From contig NC_054084.1 of NCBI RefSeq assembly GCF_017562075.2, positions 42,763,197 to 42,827,196 of the forward strand: a stretch of DNA of 64,000 bases, read 5' to 3'. Below are positions 51,885 through 64,000 of the stretch, piece by piece (position 1 is the stretch's first letter; the number at the start of each line of letters is the position of its first letter). The translations under genes and the position numbers were made by a program. Under the pieces are notes generated by a model. It made no database searches and was not told where the DNA came from. It saw only the letters and a list, made by a program, of their open reading frames with translations. The DNA is from Anopheles merus. Its lineage: Eukaryota > Arthropoda > Insecta > Diptera > Culicidae.

Positions 51885-51887
<3 letters not shown>
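46504..51887. other. Gene-free region, 5.4 kb
   Basis: GC-rich to about 48100, then AT-rich (48130-48640 and 49080-49280), then mixed. It contains (GGTT)5 at 47936-47955. Overlapping frames at 46543-47168 and 49702-50359 occur on both strands, with no domain. I see no RNA gene, transposon or convincing promoter. Confidence 0.4.
47936..47955 (+). repeat. (GGTT)5 tetranucleotide repeat
   Basis: Five perfect GGTT units followed by GTGTGTG. Four or more closely spaced GG pairs could form a two-tetrad G-quadruplex. Confidence 0.95.

Positions 51888-51938
<51 letters not shown>
51888..51938 (+). repeat. (CT)25 microsatellite ((GA)n on the minus strand)
   Basis: A 51-bp perfect CT run that gives a false poly-(Arg-Glu) open frame on the minus strand. 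Confidence 0.97.
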
Positions 51939-51942
<4 letters not shown>

Positions 51943-52939
51943 GATGAGCGGTACACTTGCTGTAAGAAATTTACGAACCTACGTATTTTAACCATCGCGT
52001 GTATGTGTAGTTTGCAGTTGCAGTGATCTATCGACGACGAACCAACATCAACGAGAGTCTTAAGCACACCTGGAACATCCTGGATGTGCTAGATTACCTC
52101 CAACGAACGACCTCTATCACGGTCACTATCCTGAGCAACGAATGGCACGAATCTTGACAGCAAAGGACTGCAGGACACACTCGTGTGATAAAGGTACCGA
52201 CGAAGAGGGCCGTCGAAGCGATCCATCCAGCTCAATGGAGCTACAGTGCTGCCCTTCGGCCGGTATGCTAACCTTGCTCGCACCGCAAACCGGTGCAACT
52301 TGGACAGATTGCAGAAGTTAAGCGACCGGGCAGTACACATCGAGCGTGGCTGGGCCAGATCTGACCCCGTTGCGCACATAAATCAAAGTGATAAATTCTT
52401 CGCTTCAGCTCGCCGGCAATAAAACATAATTTTTAGTGAGCTTACAACCTCACCTAACTGCACCCAGCAGCGTCTAGAAGTTCTTTCGTCTAGAAGCCGT
52501 TTCGCCCTTCGCGCCACCTGAGCAGCATGACCTTTTTTCGCACACTATTCTTGTTTGTACGGATAAGTGCGCAGAAATGTCACCCGCAGCACAACGGGGC
52601 AGGGTAGTTCCACGAACGACAAATCTTATTCTTGTTGATGGAAAGAAACTGTTTGTACAAGCATCTCGTTCCATCCAGGGAGGTCTTTCCGAGCTTTAAT
52701 CTCGGGCGGAAACATAATCGAGAGTAATTCGTCTCGAATCCCTGTTCGTCTAGGCAATCGCGTAGTGTAGACAGCAAAGATACCACCACCACCACCAAGC
52801 GCTCCACGACCACTAGAACGAAGCGACAAGAAATGAAGCCGGCACATTCCACTGCGCAGAGCCTTTTGAGCGCGAAGCAAATCACCGCAGAATCATCATC
52901 ACCATCGGGATAGTTTCGGTGTTGGGTTCAGCGCACTGT

Positions 52940-52963
52940 CCATCCATCCATCCATCCATCCAT
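52940..52963 (+). repeat. (CCAT)6 tetranucleotide repeat
   Basis: Six perfect CCAT units. A related ATCC array occurs at 37524-37539. Confidence 0.95.
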
Positions 52964-53383
52964 TGGTCAAGCACAAGGTTCGAAATGGCAAACCTTCATC
53001 AGCATTATCGCGCAAAGTTTCCTCGGTTTTCTGGCCGGTAAAGAAAATTAACCACCGGGAAGAAAATGGATGATGTCTCTTTTAAGCGTTGGCAGCCGGC
53101 TGCGTGGCTTGGGCTTCCCGTGTACCTTACAGGGCGGGGCGTGAAGAGGGGGTTTTGGTGGCAACGGAAATGTCAAGAACGTGGCACTAAAGTGAACGCC
53201 AACAAATTCAGGTTGCAGGTTGTTTGCGGTGGTGAAGTTTGAAAAATTGTTGCAACTCACTGACGCCCCCTCCTCTCTTTCCCTCTCGCTACCAACACAC
53301 ATACACACGTGCCCGTATGTTCTCCAGGTGCAGTTGCAGTATTGCAGTTGCATTGCATTGTGGAAGCTACACACTCCGACTCG

Positions 53384-53401
53384 GATGATGATGATGATGA
53401 T
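53384..53401 (+). repeat. (GAT)6 trinucleotide repeat
   Basis: Six perfect GAT units, giving poly-Met or poly-Ile in false open frames. Confidence 0.95.
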
Positions 53402-55744
53402 TGACGCCCGGGTTTCGTTCGGTTTCATCCCTTGGCCGTGATCCTTCACATCGGCATTCGATTCTGTGGGGCATGTCTTCATTACGGCTGTGACCATTTC
53501 ATGGGCTGAGATTGCTTACCTAGGTTGGGGAAAAGAACAGAGAGGACAGAGGAAGATTGATTAGAAAACACTCATCTGTGCAGTGAACGGGAAACAGCCG
53601 AAGTGCAGAATGCGATCGAGTGCGGCATTCGCAAACAAGACGTCGCCAGTTATGAAATATGTTTGTACTACCCTTCTTACGCTACGTCCAAGAGTGTAGA
53701 AGCTTGGGGAAGGGAAGAGGGAGAGTTTTTGCTTTATGGACGTTATTAGTTTGTGTGCTTAATTTGATATGTTTAAACCAACAATAATTATCGAAGGTTT
53801 CTTTAACACGAAAAGCGGTTAGAGATACGAAAGTAAAGAAACCTTATAAGTAGTTAGTTAGAATTGATTGGAACTGATTCAAAGGGCATCAACATTTCAT
53901 CGTCAAATGGTTGATTAACGAAACCACTGGTTTATTGTTGGAGTGCCTTTTTAAGCTAAACAAGTAGTTGTCAAAAATAATTATATCAATCAATTCGAAG
54001 CTCTTTGATTCCAAAAACAGAATTATTTTCACCGTTTGAAGACATAAATATGTAGAAGAAATTCCTCCTAATTCAAACGGTTTTTAATATTCAAACAATT
54101 TACACCTAAAACACTCATTGAACTTTCAGCAATAAAGTGCTAATTTTACTAATTTTAAACTAACATACGGCAAATGAAACATAAACCTTCTCGATCAGAT
54201 TGAAGCGACTTTGTAGTGGTACACAGGATCATGCTACGTTATAAAGTTATCCTTGGGCACACCATTGGGGCAGCGATCGTCAATCAGCCCCGGCCGATAA
54301 ACGGACGTTCTCACCGACGGCAGACAGCAGACAGCGCTAACGATTGATGTTTATTTGTTAAACAAATCTGTCCATCAGCTCGACCGATTTCAAATAATAA
54401 ACGAAAAAGAAGCCCACAGCTAACTCTACCATCCGAAAGGGAAGCATAGAACCAAGACCAATCAAGCAAGTGAATCATACGGACTCAACCATAGTGGCAG
54501 TGTGGCATGGAGTGGTGGAGAGTGCGATCAAATTATCATCCACCCGCCAATCAAATCTGCTAAAATAAATGACAGTTCAGCGAGATTTGAAACCACCAAC
54601 GGAATCGGAGTCAGCGTCCCGGCCTCCAAGCCGCACTCTGTCTCGCATATTATCGCTCTTCCATTACCATCTCTCTACACGGGCAGCGTTAGCGTGTTCG
54701 TTCGCTCGGGAAGATAATTTTCGATGCAAATTGAACTTAATCTTATTCCCATGGGAATTGGGATTTGATATCACAGAGGCAGAGCGGCCGTTGGATTGGT
54801 TGCTATCGTGATCGGACCGTACAGAGCGACGGACAAGTTTAAAGAATCAAGGAATGAGTGAGGACCTCCTTTTGTAGAAAAAAATATATGTTCTGGTGCT
54901 TACCAGCGGAGACACTCCTCGATTTTGGCTAGAAATCAGAACACCTTCCCCAGTTCAACGTGTTGGTTTTTTTTAAATATTTGTTTGAATTTAATTTTGA
55001 CCAACGGCTCACGGCTACGACGAGCTGTCTAGCTTGGTTAGCGACACGGTCAGCGTTCCTCGATGGCTGAAGGGAGTCAAGATATGCCGAACTAGCCACC
55101 GGTTGACCTTGGATATCCGTGCGTTAAATCAGCCGCTCAAATTCAGGCGTGCCTTCAGCACCTATGCGGAGGGCACTCGGGCGTATGGAAGCTTGCCCTC
55201 CGTGGTCTAGAATGTTTGGTCATATTTTATAACCCCGCAGTAGAGAGACAGAGAGAGTGAGAGACGCGACGAAAATAAGAAACAAACACGTTTCAAAGAT
55301 TCTAACACATTTGATTGAGTCTCAAGGGTGCGGATTTAACGAAATGAAATGAAAAAACACGAAACAGACGATAAAATGTCACGCAAAGATTAAGCTGCGG
55401 TAGAGGATAAATAAATTATCGCGTAGAGAGTATCTTTACAACCGTTTCGATCGGAGCTGTTTGTGTACTAGTTGACGACACACGGTAGACACAGCAAACG
55501 CGCCACACAAAGCGACCTGAATATAGAATCTTTTGCTAATCTTAACACACACACACTGATATCGTTGGATTATTAGGCGCAACTTGTGTTGTTAGGTGCT
55601 TTTTAGACTGCGAGGAAGTATGAATTTTAAGCAGATAGGAATAACTAAATCAATAAAGCAAATGAAAAGCAACACAACCAAGTGGGTCGCGCCAAGGATG
55701 GGCCATAAAAATGGTTGCAACATTTAAAATACCTCAAGATCACA

Positions 55745-55751
55745 CAAAAAG

Positions 55752-55792
<41 letters not shown>

Positions 55793-55829
55793 AAGAGAGA
55801 GAGAGAGAGAGAGAGAGAGCAAGAGAGAG
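55745..55829 (+). repeat. Long (GA)n tract, interrupted
   Basis: About 85 bp of GA repeat with the longest perfect run at 55755-55791 and two CAA-type interruptions. On the minus strand it makes a false Ser/Leu-rich frame. It is the longest GA array of the window. Confidence 0.96.
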
Positions 55830-58800
55830 CTGGTAGAGTAATCGGTTTCCCGTGCACAGCCTATGGGCATGAAAAAGCTTAGCTTAGCTTTTACGCAAAC
55901 CCTTAGCTTGACACTTTGAATTTATTCTTCACTGGCGCGCTCGCTTAAACTTGAGCCTCCGGAGTGACCAGGGTGGTGGGGGAGGCAGAGGTGGTGACAA
56001 AAGAAATGAAGAATAAATTGTATACTTTGCGTGTGTCAGCACACTTCCTTTCCCCGGTATGTGTCACTCGTTGCAACCACTCTCGACTGAACCGCAGATC
56101 CGATTGCAGCACTCCAAAACGTGTCGGCAATACGATCCCGCCGGGTGCGTTCATCGCACCTGACCGAGTGGCGCTGTTCAACGGCTTTTTCCTTAGGAAA
56201 CCTTTCACACTACAGCTACAGTGAAAAAACGCAGTGGTTGATTTCTCATAAGTTTACCTGCTGCGTACCATCCTTTCTCGCCTGGGCATTCTTTACGACC
56301 TTCGGCCAACGACGATGCGCGCGGCAAAAGATGCCTGTGCCTAACGTAACGAACCGAAATATTTCCGTAAGAATCCGTTACGCTTGATCGTCAGGGCCGT
56401 GGCTTACTTTGGTCCCCGTTTTAGTTTTGCTAGCCACAAACTGCTACAACGGCTTCTTGTCACATAAAAACAAACCGCTTTCCACCTACCCAACCTTACA
56501 TCTACACACACACACATCATTCGGTGGAGCCGGTGGCACGTTATCATTAGCATTTAATCTTTGCGCTCGCACGTCCTCACAAAAGCTGATCTTTTGCACC
56601 ATCGTGCCTCGACCGAACGGGGCAAGAACGCACCGGCTCTTCCGTCAGAAAAGTGGGCCTTCACCGGTCACAGCAACGGCTGCGCCACCGTGAGAGATGT
56701 TCCAGATTTGCCCCGGCCCGTGTGTCATGCATGTTTAATATTGCCATAAATAATAGGACCTCACCAGACGTGCCCAGGCGGAAAATCGTGGCAACGCGTC
56801 GGACTGGAATGGCACTGGGACTAAGTTAAGGAACCAACAACAAAAACAAAAATGTAGCGGGCACATGCTTTACCGTACAGAACATATCCCCTCATTTGCC
56901 CTATGTGTGTAGCAGATAGAGGGGGCAAAACGTGGCAGCTGTTATGCGAACGCGTGGTTAGCACGCCAAGCGCCGGGTTCAGATCGCGAAAGAAGGTTAA
57001 GATTGCGCACGATAAACGGTGCGACAAACCGCTGGAATTGGGGTCTCAGGCAAAGGTTCCAAAGAGAGAGAAAGAGAGTTCCAAAGAGCAATGCCGGGAA
57101 CGTTATCACTGACGGCGCATCTGGCCGCGATGATAAATTCCATGCGTCGCAGGCGTTGCATAGCTGATGGTTGGAAGCTGCTGGCGGAGACGCGCTGCTA
57201 AACGCATGTGTGGCTTTGATGTGTAGAAAGAAATTTAGCCGGTGAAATGGATCCGGTACTCATTGTGCAAGATTTTCGGTATTAACATAGGCAGGTATGG
57301 GAATAGATTGATACTGATGGAATCCTGGTCACGGCATCATGCTGTGCTGAGGCACAATTCTAAAACAAGTAACCTTTTCCTGCAATCATTATCGAAGCAA
57401 AATCTTGCACAAGCTCTCGCTCGCTTCATTCTACACTCTCCTACAAACCGTATCCATACAACCTTCAATGTCACGTTGCACCGACGATTTTCGTTTTAGA
57501 ACATCACAACAATGGCACGGATTTTCCAACTACTTCGCGAAGCTCGAGCGCGGGCACTATTTACTGTCACGTGGCACGAGATGCAGTAATGCACCTTTCG
57601 AGGCAATTACACAATCTGTTCTTGATCGGGCTTCGCTGTGACTCGTGTTCGGGGCACGTGGTTCAAGCCCTTCATTTGCCATTCGGGTGTTAGCCAACAG
57701 CCAGCAAGGTGTGAAGTTGTTTCCGTTTTTCTAAATTGGCCCATTAGCAGCCCCAGCAATCAATAGAGTGTTTGAAAGTTTTGGTATGGATCTAAATTTT
57801 ATAGAACTGAATGTACAAAACTAAATGAAAACAAGAAAAAGTTGATGTAACGCTGAAGAACTTACTTTTAAAAGATTAACAATTCATCTGTATACACCTC
57901 CTAAGGAAAGTGAAACCATCAAACAAGACCTGAACCATTTCACATTCAAACAAATGATCTATTTCTCGCTCGCTGTTTCAATTTTGGAAACCAAACCCGG
58001 AACTAATACAGCTCACTGTCCCAAAGAAACGGGTGAACCCGAAAAAAGACAACATAACAACCCAACAGCCAACAATCCGGTGCGACACTTTACGGGTTCG
58101 GCCTGCCCATGATCCGTCAAATTGGATTAGACGCTAGACACCCGGCACCGAAGGTGGAACTCGGACCGAGACGGGCAAGCGGGAAAGTAAGGCTTTGACA
58201 AGGAAATATTTTGACATTGACCATCCTTTCCAGCGAGCGACATGGTACCACGTATACAGGTGCCGCCGTGCGTAAACGAGCCATTTCTGGACGTCTTATT
58301 TCGCGGAAGGTTTCCTCGGTCAGAAAATTGAACCGCAAAGCGCCCACTCACTCACCGACCAACTACTACCAATTGGCAGGAGGTTAGGAGGAACCAAACT
58401 GGGTGTTGCGGTCGGAGTGTGTTTGTGTGTTTCTTTCTGTTCATTCACTCACTCTTGCCGGCATTGTCAGTGCGTTTGAGCAAATCTTAACCCAAGCAAA
58501 GAGGAAAGGTGAAATAAAATATCACTTTACCGACTGCAACTCCTCACCGCACGTCCAGTACAAAATGACACATTACCAGCCAAAAAAAATGTGCTAAGGA
58601 GATGCATACACACATACACACACACACGCTTTGGCGAACAAATTTAAGACGACGAAAATCAATCCAACCCCCGCACACCTCGGTTCGTTTGTTTGGAAGA
58701 TTTTAATTCTCCGAGTGGTGGGCTTTCATGGCCCAACGAACGACAACTAAAAAAAGTAAGCTTCGCGGCCATAAAATGTCTTCTAAATCCACACCCGATA

Positions 58801-60294
58801 CGGGTTTCGTTTGTGGCGTTGTCCCGATGCTCCAGCTGGCTTTGGTGTGCGTTGATTTCACCTGCTGCACGTGCTTAGCTTCGGTTTGCTTTGGAACGTA
58901 CGAAACGGGGAAAGAAACGCCGTCATCCCTGCTTTGTAATCGATACCGGATTGTGATAAGAGGTGCATACAAGGGTGGAAGAGATTAAGGACATTAAAAG
59001 CAAGTGGAATGTAACCACGAACGCTGCCATCCATTCACTTGCCGTTTACTGGGGATTTGGGTAGTACAAAAAAGAAATCATGTAAAATAATACTGTTCAA
59101 CCATCGGTGGAAGCGCATGCAAGCGCAAGACGCCAAAGTGTGTTAGCAGAATGGACAAATAAAAGGCCTGTGTAACATAAGAACACCATCTTTTACACAG
59201 AAGACATTTCCGGCAAAAAGAGTTTCTTTTGTTTGGCATTAAAAGACTTAAGAAAAGCGACCCAAAACTCGAACGAAAAACACACTTAGTTTCATGCAAC
59301 GCTATTGTGTGCACACTCTTGCCAATCATAAAGCGATTTGATTTGTAACCTAACCGTGCAATCCAATAACAAACAAACCAAACAATCCGTCCAATTCCAA
59401 TGTCCAACCACAGCCTTACAAGCGGCACCACCGTGTTTCGTGATCAAATTTGCTTTTACCAATTGAATTCAATTCGTAACCCACAGCTAAACCACCACAA
59501 GGCTCCATGCTCCATTTCCCAACAGCTGCTCCACACATGCGTAGGTGAATGCAGCTACTATCAACTGTAACACGATACTTCCTAAGCCTCGCAAAGCACT
59601 CCGCAACCCCCCCTCGCATGCGCATAGAAAAAGATAGGAAACACTTTCACTCAGCAAATAACATACCACCCGCCAAAGCACAAGCTCACACAACGTTTCC
59701 AGTTGGCTCGTGACTCGAAACATTGTACGCATTCTTGGAGCGTTGGAAAGCCCACCCGGGCCAGAATTCATTGCTAATGGCTCCCGCCAGCTATAACATA
59801 GTCACAAATTGGCTTCCCTTGATCGGGACCAGGCGGGTACACGGGGCAACAATGTGGAGCAGTGTGTGCGTGTAGGTAACAATTGTGCATCGGGACAATG
59901 TATGATTAAAATATTTAATAAAGTCACCCCGCCGTCACCGGTACTGGCGGAGGTGGAATGCAAACGATCTGGCGCGGGAAATTGCAAACAATAACACTGC
60001 ATGCGGCGGTGCAGTTCAGCTATGTTTGTTTGTTTATTTAGTCTTTGCCGACTTGTGCCCGACCACTAATCGGGATGTGGCTCATATTGTATGCTCTTGC
60101 CTTCTCCAGTTCCTTCTCCATTTTCCCAAGATGCTGGAGGAGGTTTGGAGAGAGAGGGGACAAGCAGATGTTGAGGCGACGGCCCTGTGACCGATATTAT
60201 TAGGTTAGAGCGCGTACGAAACAAAGATGAAGGGCGATCCCCTCGGGGACTTTGCCTATCGCCGGCCCGGTGAGGATCGCGAGCAATTGTTTCG
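55830..60294. other. Gene-free region, 4.5 kb
   Basis: GC-balanced with AT-rich patches at about 57730-57990. A B-box-like GGTTCAAGCCC at 57660-57670 has no tRNA fold around it. The 117-codon minus frame at 59078-59431 is hydrophobic in its first half but unrecognised. I see no gene or transposon ends. Confidence 0.4.
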
Positions 60295-60340
60295 GTCAGT
60301 GAATGCTCGAGTGCTTAGTCAGTGAATACTCGAGAGCCCA
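60295..60340 (+). repeat. Imperfect 23-bp tandem duplication
   Basis: Two head-to-tail copies, 60295-60317 and 60318-60340, share GTCAGTGAAT and CTCGAG and differ mainly at the last few bases. The CTCGAG core is itself palindromic. Confidence 0.8.
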
Positions 60341-63300
60341 GGTTGAACCTGTGCGGAGGTCGTGCTCTTTTGGATAATGATAGCGTACGGAGATACCGGG
60401 TAGAGTGAAGCCTCCCGAGGGTATATAGATACACGGAGCCAATTTTCCACCACAATGATTTATCATGGCAAGTGAGAGTTTTTGGTCTGCTTCATGGATG
60501 AAGTCGCCTGGAGATGTGGAGGAATGCACTGTCTAACTGCGTCAACCGACAGGCAACTAAATCAATGTCAGAGGAAGCCCAAATGAAGGTCCACAAAACT
60601 CTTCAAATGAATCGGCAGAATCTGCTCGGGGGATATTTATGTCCTCGGTCAGTCCATTTTCCAATGTCCAGCTAGTTAGCAATCATTACGGATCCATCTT
60701 TTAGGAGCTTGGGGAGTGGGCAATCTAATACATTTTATGTTACCACCATTTTCGGTTACCGGTGTGGGATAGCCAAAGTGTTCGTTTGCAAATTTTGCTT
60801 CTGGCTCATTAGTCTAGGCCTGGTGTGTTGGCGCGTTGGGCATTAGGGATGGAGCACACCGTTTAGGTGTATCAATTCACTTATCTCCCATCGGGGGTAG
60901 CAGTGGTATGGGGGATTTTTAGGTACACTGGGAGCTTAAGCTACCCCAGCGAGCAGATAAGTAGATAAGCCGTGAAAGAAAAGGTCGTTGAGTGGTTAAT
61001 ATGCGCTCTAAAACAAAATCCTTCACTTAAGAAAGTCTTTAGCAAGACAACAGATCTCACTACTAGTTAAAAGCTACCAAACTGAATACGAGATTCGCCC
61101 TGTATCCATAACCATATATTGCGGTGGGGTTGTGATGAGGAAAAGATATCTAAAAGACTGCCCCGACCCTGGGGCAACCGTTTTCTTCCGACGACTTCAA
61201 TTAATCAGCCATAAATCTTAACCGTTGTGCCGGTTGTGCGAAGGCGCGGTGGTGAGGTTCCATTTTCGGATCGTCTGGTCGGGCAAGTTCAGACGTGTCC
61301 GGATTCTAGCAAAGACACAGCACAGGTTCAGGGAGAAAGAATTTTTGGCATGTCGATGAAGAGCTGTCCACCCGCACGATTTTGACGTGGCGAAGAAATT
61401 ATGGTCGAGGTTAGGTCGAGGTTGCTGTCCGTCTTTCGGGCTAGTTTCCTCCCACACATCTAGGGGAAGCGGAGGAAGCTCCAAACCGAAGCATGGAGGT
61501 ATTCAAGTTTGTTTACCCGGCTTTCCAAAGCTGAAGCTCGCTCCGTTTATGACACATCCGACTTTACGAGCATCGAATTTTGACGAATTTGCTCCGGTTG
61601 GGTGAAATTGCTTTGACGAATACGGAAAAGAAATGTCGTGGGTAGAAGCGCCATATTTGTGCAGACCGTGATTGAGACCTCCTCGACATGGTTTTCCTAA
61701 TTGGATTGGTGGCCATCGGTAACTTGCTTGATGCAATAATTTGCTCTGTAAAGAAGTTCTGAGCAGGGTAATACACCGATGGAATACGATGCTTAATTTC
61801 AGAATGACTGTCTTTGGTAAACTTTGGCTTCTTTCCTGACTTAATCGATTTTTGCCTTACTCATCACCCACAAAAAATACTCAACTCATTAAAAACATCA
61901 TTTTGTAGTTCGTAAATTTCCATAAAACAACAGCTCTCAGTTGATTGCGATCAACCAAGCAACACAGCCCAATCAGAACGCAACAACACCAAATATGTGT
62001 CACTGGTTCCCCGATCACACAAAACCGGGTCGTCCAAAACCAAATTCGCCCTGTTCGCCAACCCCCATATACGGACCACAGTGGGCAGAGTATTTTGTCT
62101 TGAACCGTACCGACCGCGGGATGCTTTCGTGGCACTGGAATTTACCGCACCATTGCATTACTTTTTACGATCCACATAACTTTCAATTATAAAACATAAA
62201 TGAAAAATCTTCCACCACGCTGCCACAACACTGCCGCTGTCGGAGATATATTGGTTGATTCTTTGCGGCCTGGCCGGGAACCGTACACACCGTAAGCAAG
62301 CGGTTCACATTGTAAACGAAACACACACAACGGGTGGAATGAGAAAAGAAACCAACCACCTTGGTTCGAGTGTGTTCAAACCGTCTGTTGCATCTTTTTT
62401 TTTGTTCGTTTTCTCAAATCCACCTTCCGTTGCCAGTTGCGATTGTGAGGATAAGCGGTGGAGCCTGTTTAACAATCGGGTCAGCAGGGCCACCGTTTTC
62501 TCTCCCGTGCGGGCAGCGAGGTTCTTTTCAATTTCCGTACGGTTTTAAACTCTCCACCCTTCTCGTCCTCTGTTGAATGTAACTCACCAACCATCAAATA
62601 GTCCTAATCGGGCTAGGCAAGCGGATTAGGTCGAACGGCGGTGGAATATGGCCATCGCTGGCATGGAGCAGACCGAAAGGGGAAGCAGTGTAGATTCAAA
62701 AACAGCTGACTTGCATGTCCAAAGCACCGAAGGCTCCTAAGCCCTACCGTCCGGGAGAAACAAACGATTCTTCTGACTCGATGGTCCGAGGGATGCAATC
62801 GATGCCGGTGGCTTTTTGCGCTAAAGATTCACTGACCGATTCCGATCCGAAATGGTTGATTTCATTATTCATCGGTATCGGGTCCCTCTCTCTCCACCAG
62901 ACGCTGCTTCAGGCAGGCAGGCGTTCCAGTAGACGATCCAAGATAGTGTCCGGTGCATCGAGCAAGGAGGAACTGCGCTGGGGAGAGGAGGAAGTTTATG
63001 TTTGCGCATATTTGCTTACGCTACTGCCAACTGGTACCGACTGACCGAACGACCGGTGACCGATTGGGGGACACTGCAGGGAAATTGTTTCCACAGAGAA
63101 GGACCGAAGGAGATCTAGCAGGTCGTCCGTTTGACAATCGAGATGCGAGGGCCGCGGCTCACCAGACTAACCTACAAAACCGATCAGGTGTAACCTCCAG
63201 CATCAAGCATCTGGCGATTCTGCCGTTTGCTGCTTATTTCGCAGTAGGTTAGAATAGGCTCATCGCAGAGGAAAGTTTATCGCGATAGTCGCGATATAAC

Positions 63301-64000
63301 TGCGGTGGTGGTCAGCGAACGCGAACGTTCCTTTTCGTTTTCGTAGCGCAGCGGGTTAGAGTCCGACCGTGGGGGAGAGTTTATTATATTTTATAAAATG
63401 CAAATGCAAAAAGGTCATAAAAATGCGCCTAACCTAACGAACGTGGCCAGTGCGGACCATCATTGATGCAGTTTTTATTGCTATTGAAGCCATAAACATG
63501 TGCTTTTCAAGCAGACACACACACACAATGTAAACAGCTCTTGGGCGGCGGAAGCGAACGAGTCCGTTAAGCGCACTGTATTAATCTCCTGCAAATGCAA
63601 ATGGATGTAATAGAAGCAACAAAGCTAAAACCTGCTTTAATCCCAAATCCCATTCCGATTCGCAAATACACGACGCCATACACTGTAGAGGCGCATTTTA
63701 AACGAGGTGTCTTCTTTGCTGGTCGGAATCGTTTGCAATCGTCCTGCCCGCCTAATGACCATGCTGCAACGACATCATTCCAGCGAAAATGGTCGTTCCG
63801 AAAATCTCTTCTCCCCTTTTGCTGCCACCCCTGCACAACCGGTGCATGCCGCCACCCAAATGATGTCATCTCATTTTATTCTCATTATAAAACTTTTACA
63901 CCACGCCAATGTGTCGGGCACTGGGGACGGTCAAACACCAATTCTCGCTAGCGGTCAACTCGGTCAAACCGTCGGTTTGCTGATTGCTTTATTACCCCCG
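60341..64000. other. Gene-free region to the window end, 3.7 kb
   Basis: It contains open frames of 70-118 codons with no recognisable domains, an AT-rich patch at about 61740-61930, a hairpin at 63278-63296 and a tRNA A-box-like string at 63344-63355 with no B box following. No gene is supported. Confidence 0.4.
63278..63296 (+). repeat. Perfect short hairpin, 8-bp arms and 3-nt loop
   Basis: The arms TATCGCGA and TCGCGATA flank the loop TAG. It is too short for a microRNA precursor and is not next to a gene end. Confidence 0.85.

Larger units (their letters stand above)
51939..55744. other. Gene-free region with dense contradictory open frames
   Basis: From 52020 to 52900 stop codons are sparse in several frames on both strands, so many peptide-like frames overlap; none can be preferred. 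Small arrays are (ACC)5 at 52782-52796, (CCAT)6 at 52940-52963 and (GAT)6 at 53384-53401. 53740-54200 is AT-rich. 55001-55210 is an ATG-less plus frame that ends before an AATAAA at 55410. Confidence 0.4.

Noticed and set aside
52305..52345. AGAAGTTAAGCGACCGGGCAGTAC resembles part of 5S rRNA
   Set aside because: Only a short stretch is similar. Flanking 5S sequence and the internal control region spacing are missing.
52020..52900. Several peptide-like frames on both strands; one minus frame (52880-52626) contains ELLSIMFPP and LVQTVS, faintly like axonemal dynein light-chain p28
   Set aside because: The spacing between the two motifs is wrong for p28, the frame stops at once afterwards, and the highly conserved remainder of that family is absent nearby. 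Low stop density in all frames explains the rest.
57660..57670. GGTTCAAGCCC, the same B box as in the SINE
   Set aside because: Surrounding sequence does not match the SINE body or fold as a tRNA. At most a decayed tRNA-like head.

Overview
The window looks like nuclear DNA of a mosquito, most likely an Anopheles. Three things point there: an insect CLIP-domain serine protease gene split by a 66-bp GT-AG intron; a 201-bp tRNA-derived short interspersed element whose body, internal B box and (AAG) tail match my memory of the Anopheles SINE200 family, flanked by a perfect 12-bp target-site duplication; and a landscape of GC-balanced non-coding DNA broken by AT-rich islands and many dinucleotide microsatellites. 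No bacterial, viral or organellar gene organisation was seen. Species cannot be fixed without a database search.

Only one protein-coding gene is well supported: the CLIP-domain protease at 6506-7618 (+ strand, two exons, 348 aa). It has a signal peptide, a reduced CLIP domain, a linker cysteine and a chymotrypsin-fold catalytic domain with an intact His-Asp-Ser triad and trypsin-like specificity pocket. The zymogen cleavage site that CLIP proteases normally carry is missing, and so is one of the three CLIP disulfides. A candidate initiator lies 77 nt upstream of the ATG, and a Rel-like plus GATA motif pair sits 50-70 bp further up. A poly(A) signal lies about 105 bp after the stop codon.

Layout: 1-6360 is non-coding or unassigned DNA with a 30-bp direct repeat and a long purine tract. 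6361-7740 is the CLIP gene with its control region. 8241-10549 holds what may be an initiator, a long untranslated first exon with a consensus GTAAGT donor, an intron and a second untranslated exon. 10550-45265 is about 35 kb of apparently gene-free DNA containing a (TG)58 repeat, a (TA)23 repeat, (GA)n tracts and poly-G runs. 45266-45490 is the SINE. 45491-64000 is again mostly non-coding, with a candidate 135-bp exon at 46363-46497 and further simple repeats.

A tentative reading, which is inference only, is that the CLIP gene lies just upstream of, and the rest of the window lies inside, the 5' part of a large + strand gene with untranslated leader exons and very long introns. Many open frames of 60-200 codons exist on both strands. 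At this base composition they are close to what chance gives, none has a domain I recognise, and I have left them out unless something else marks them.
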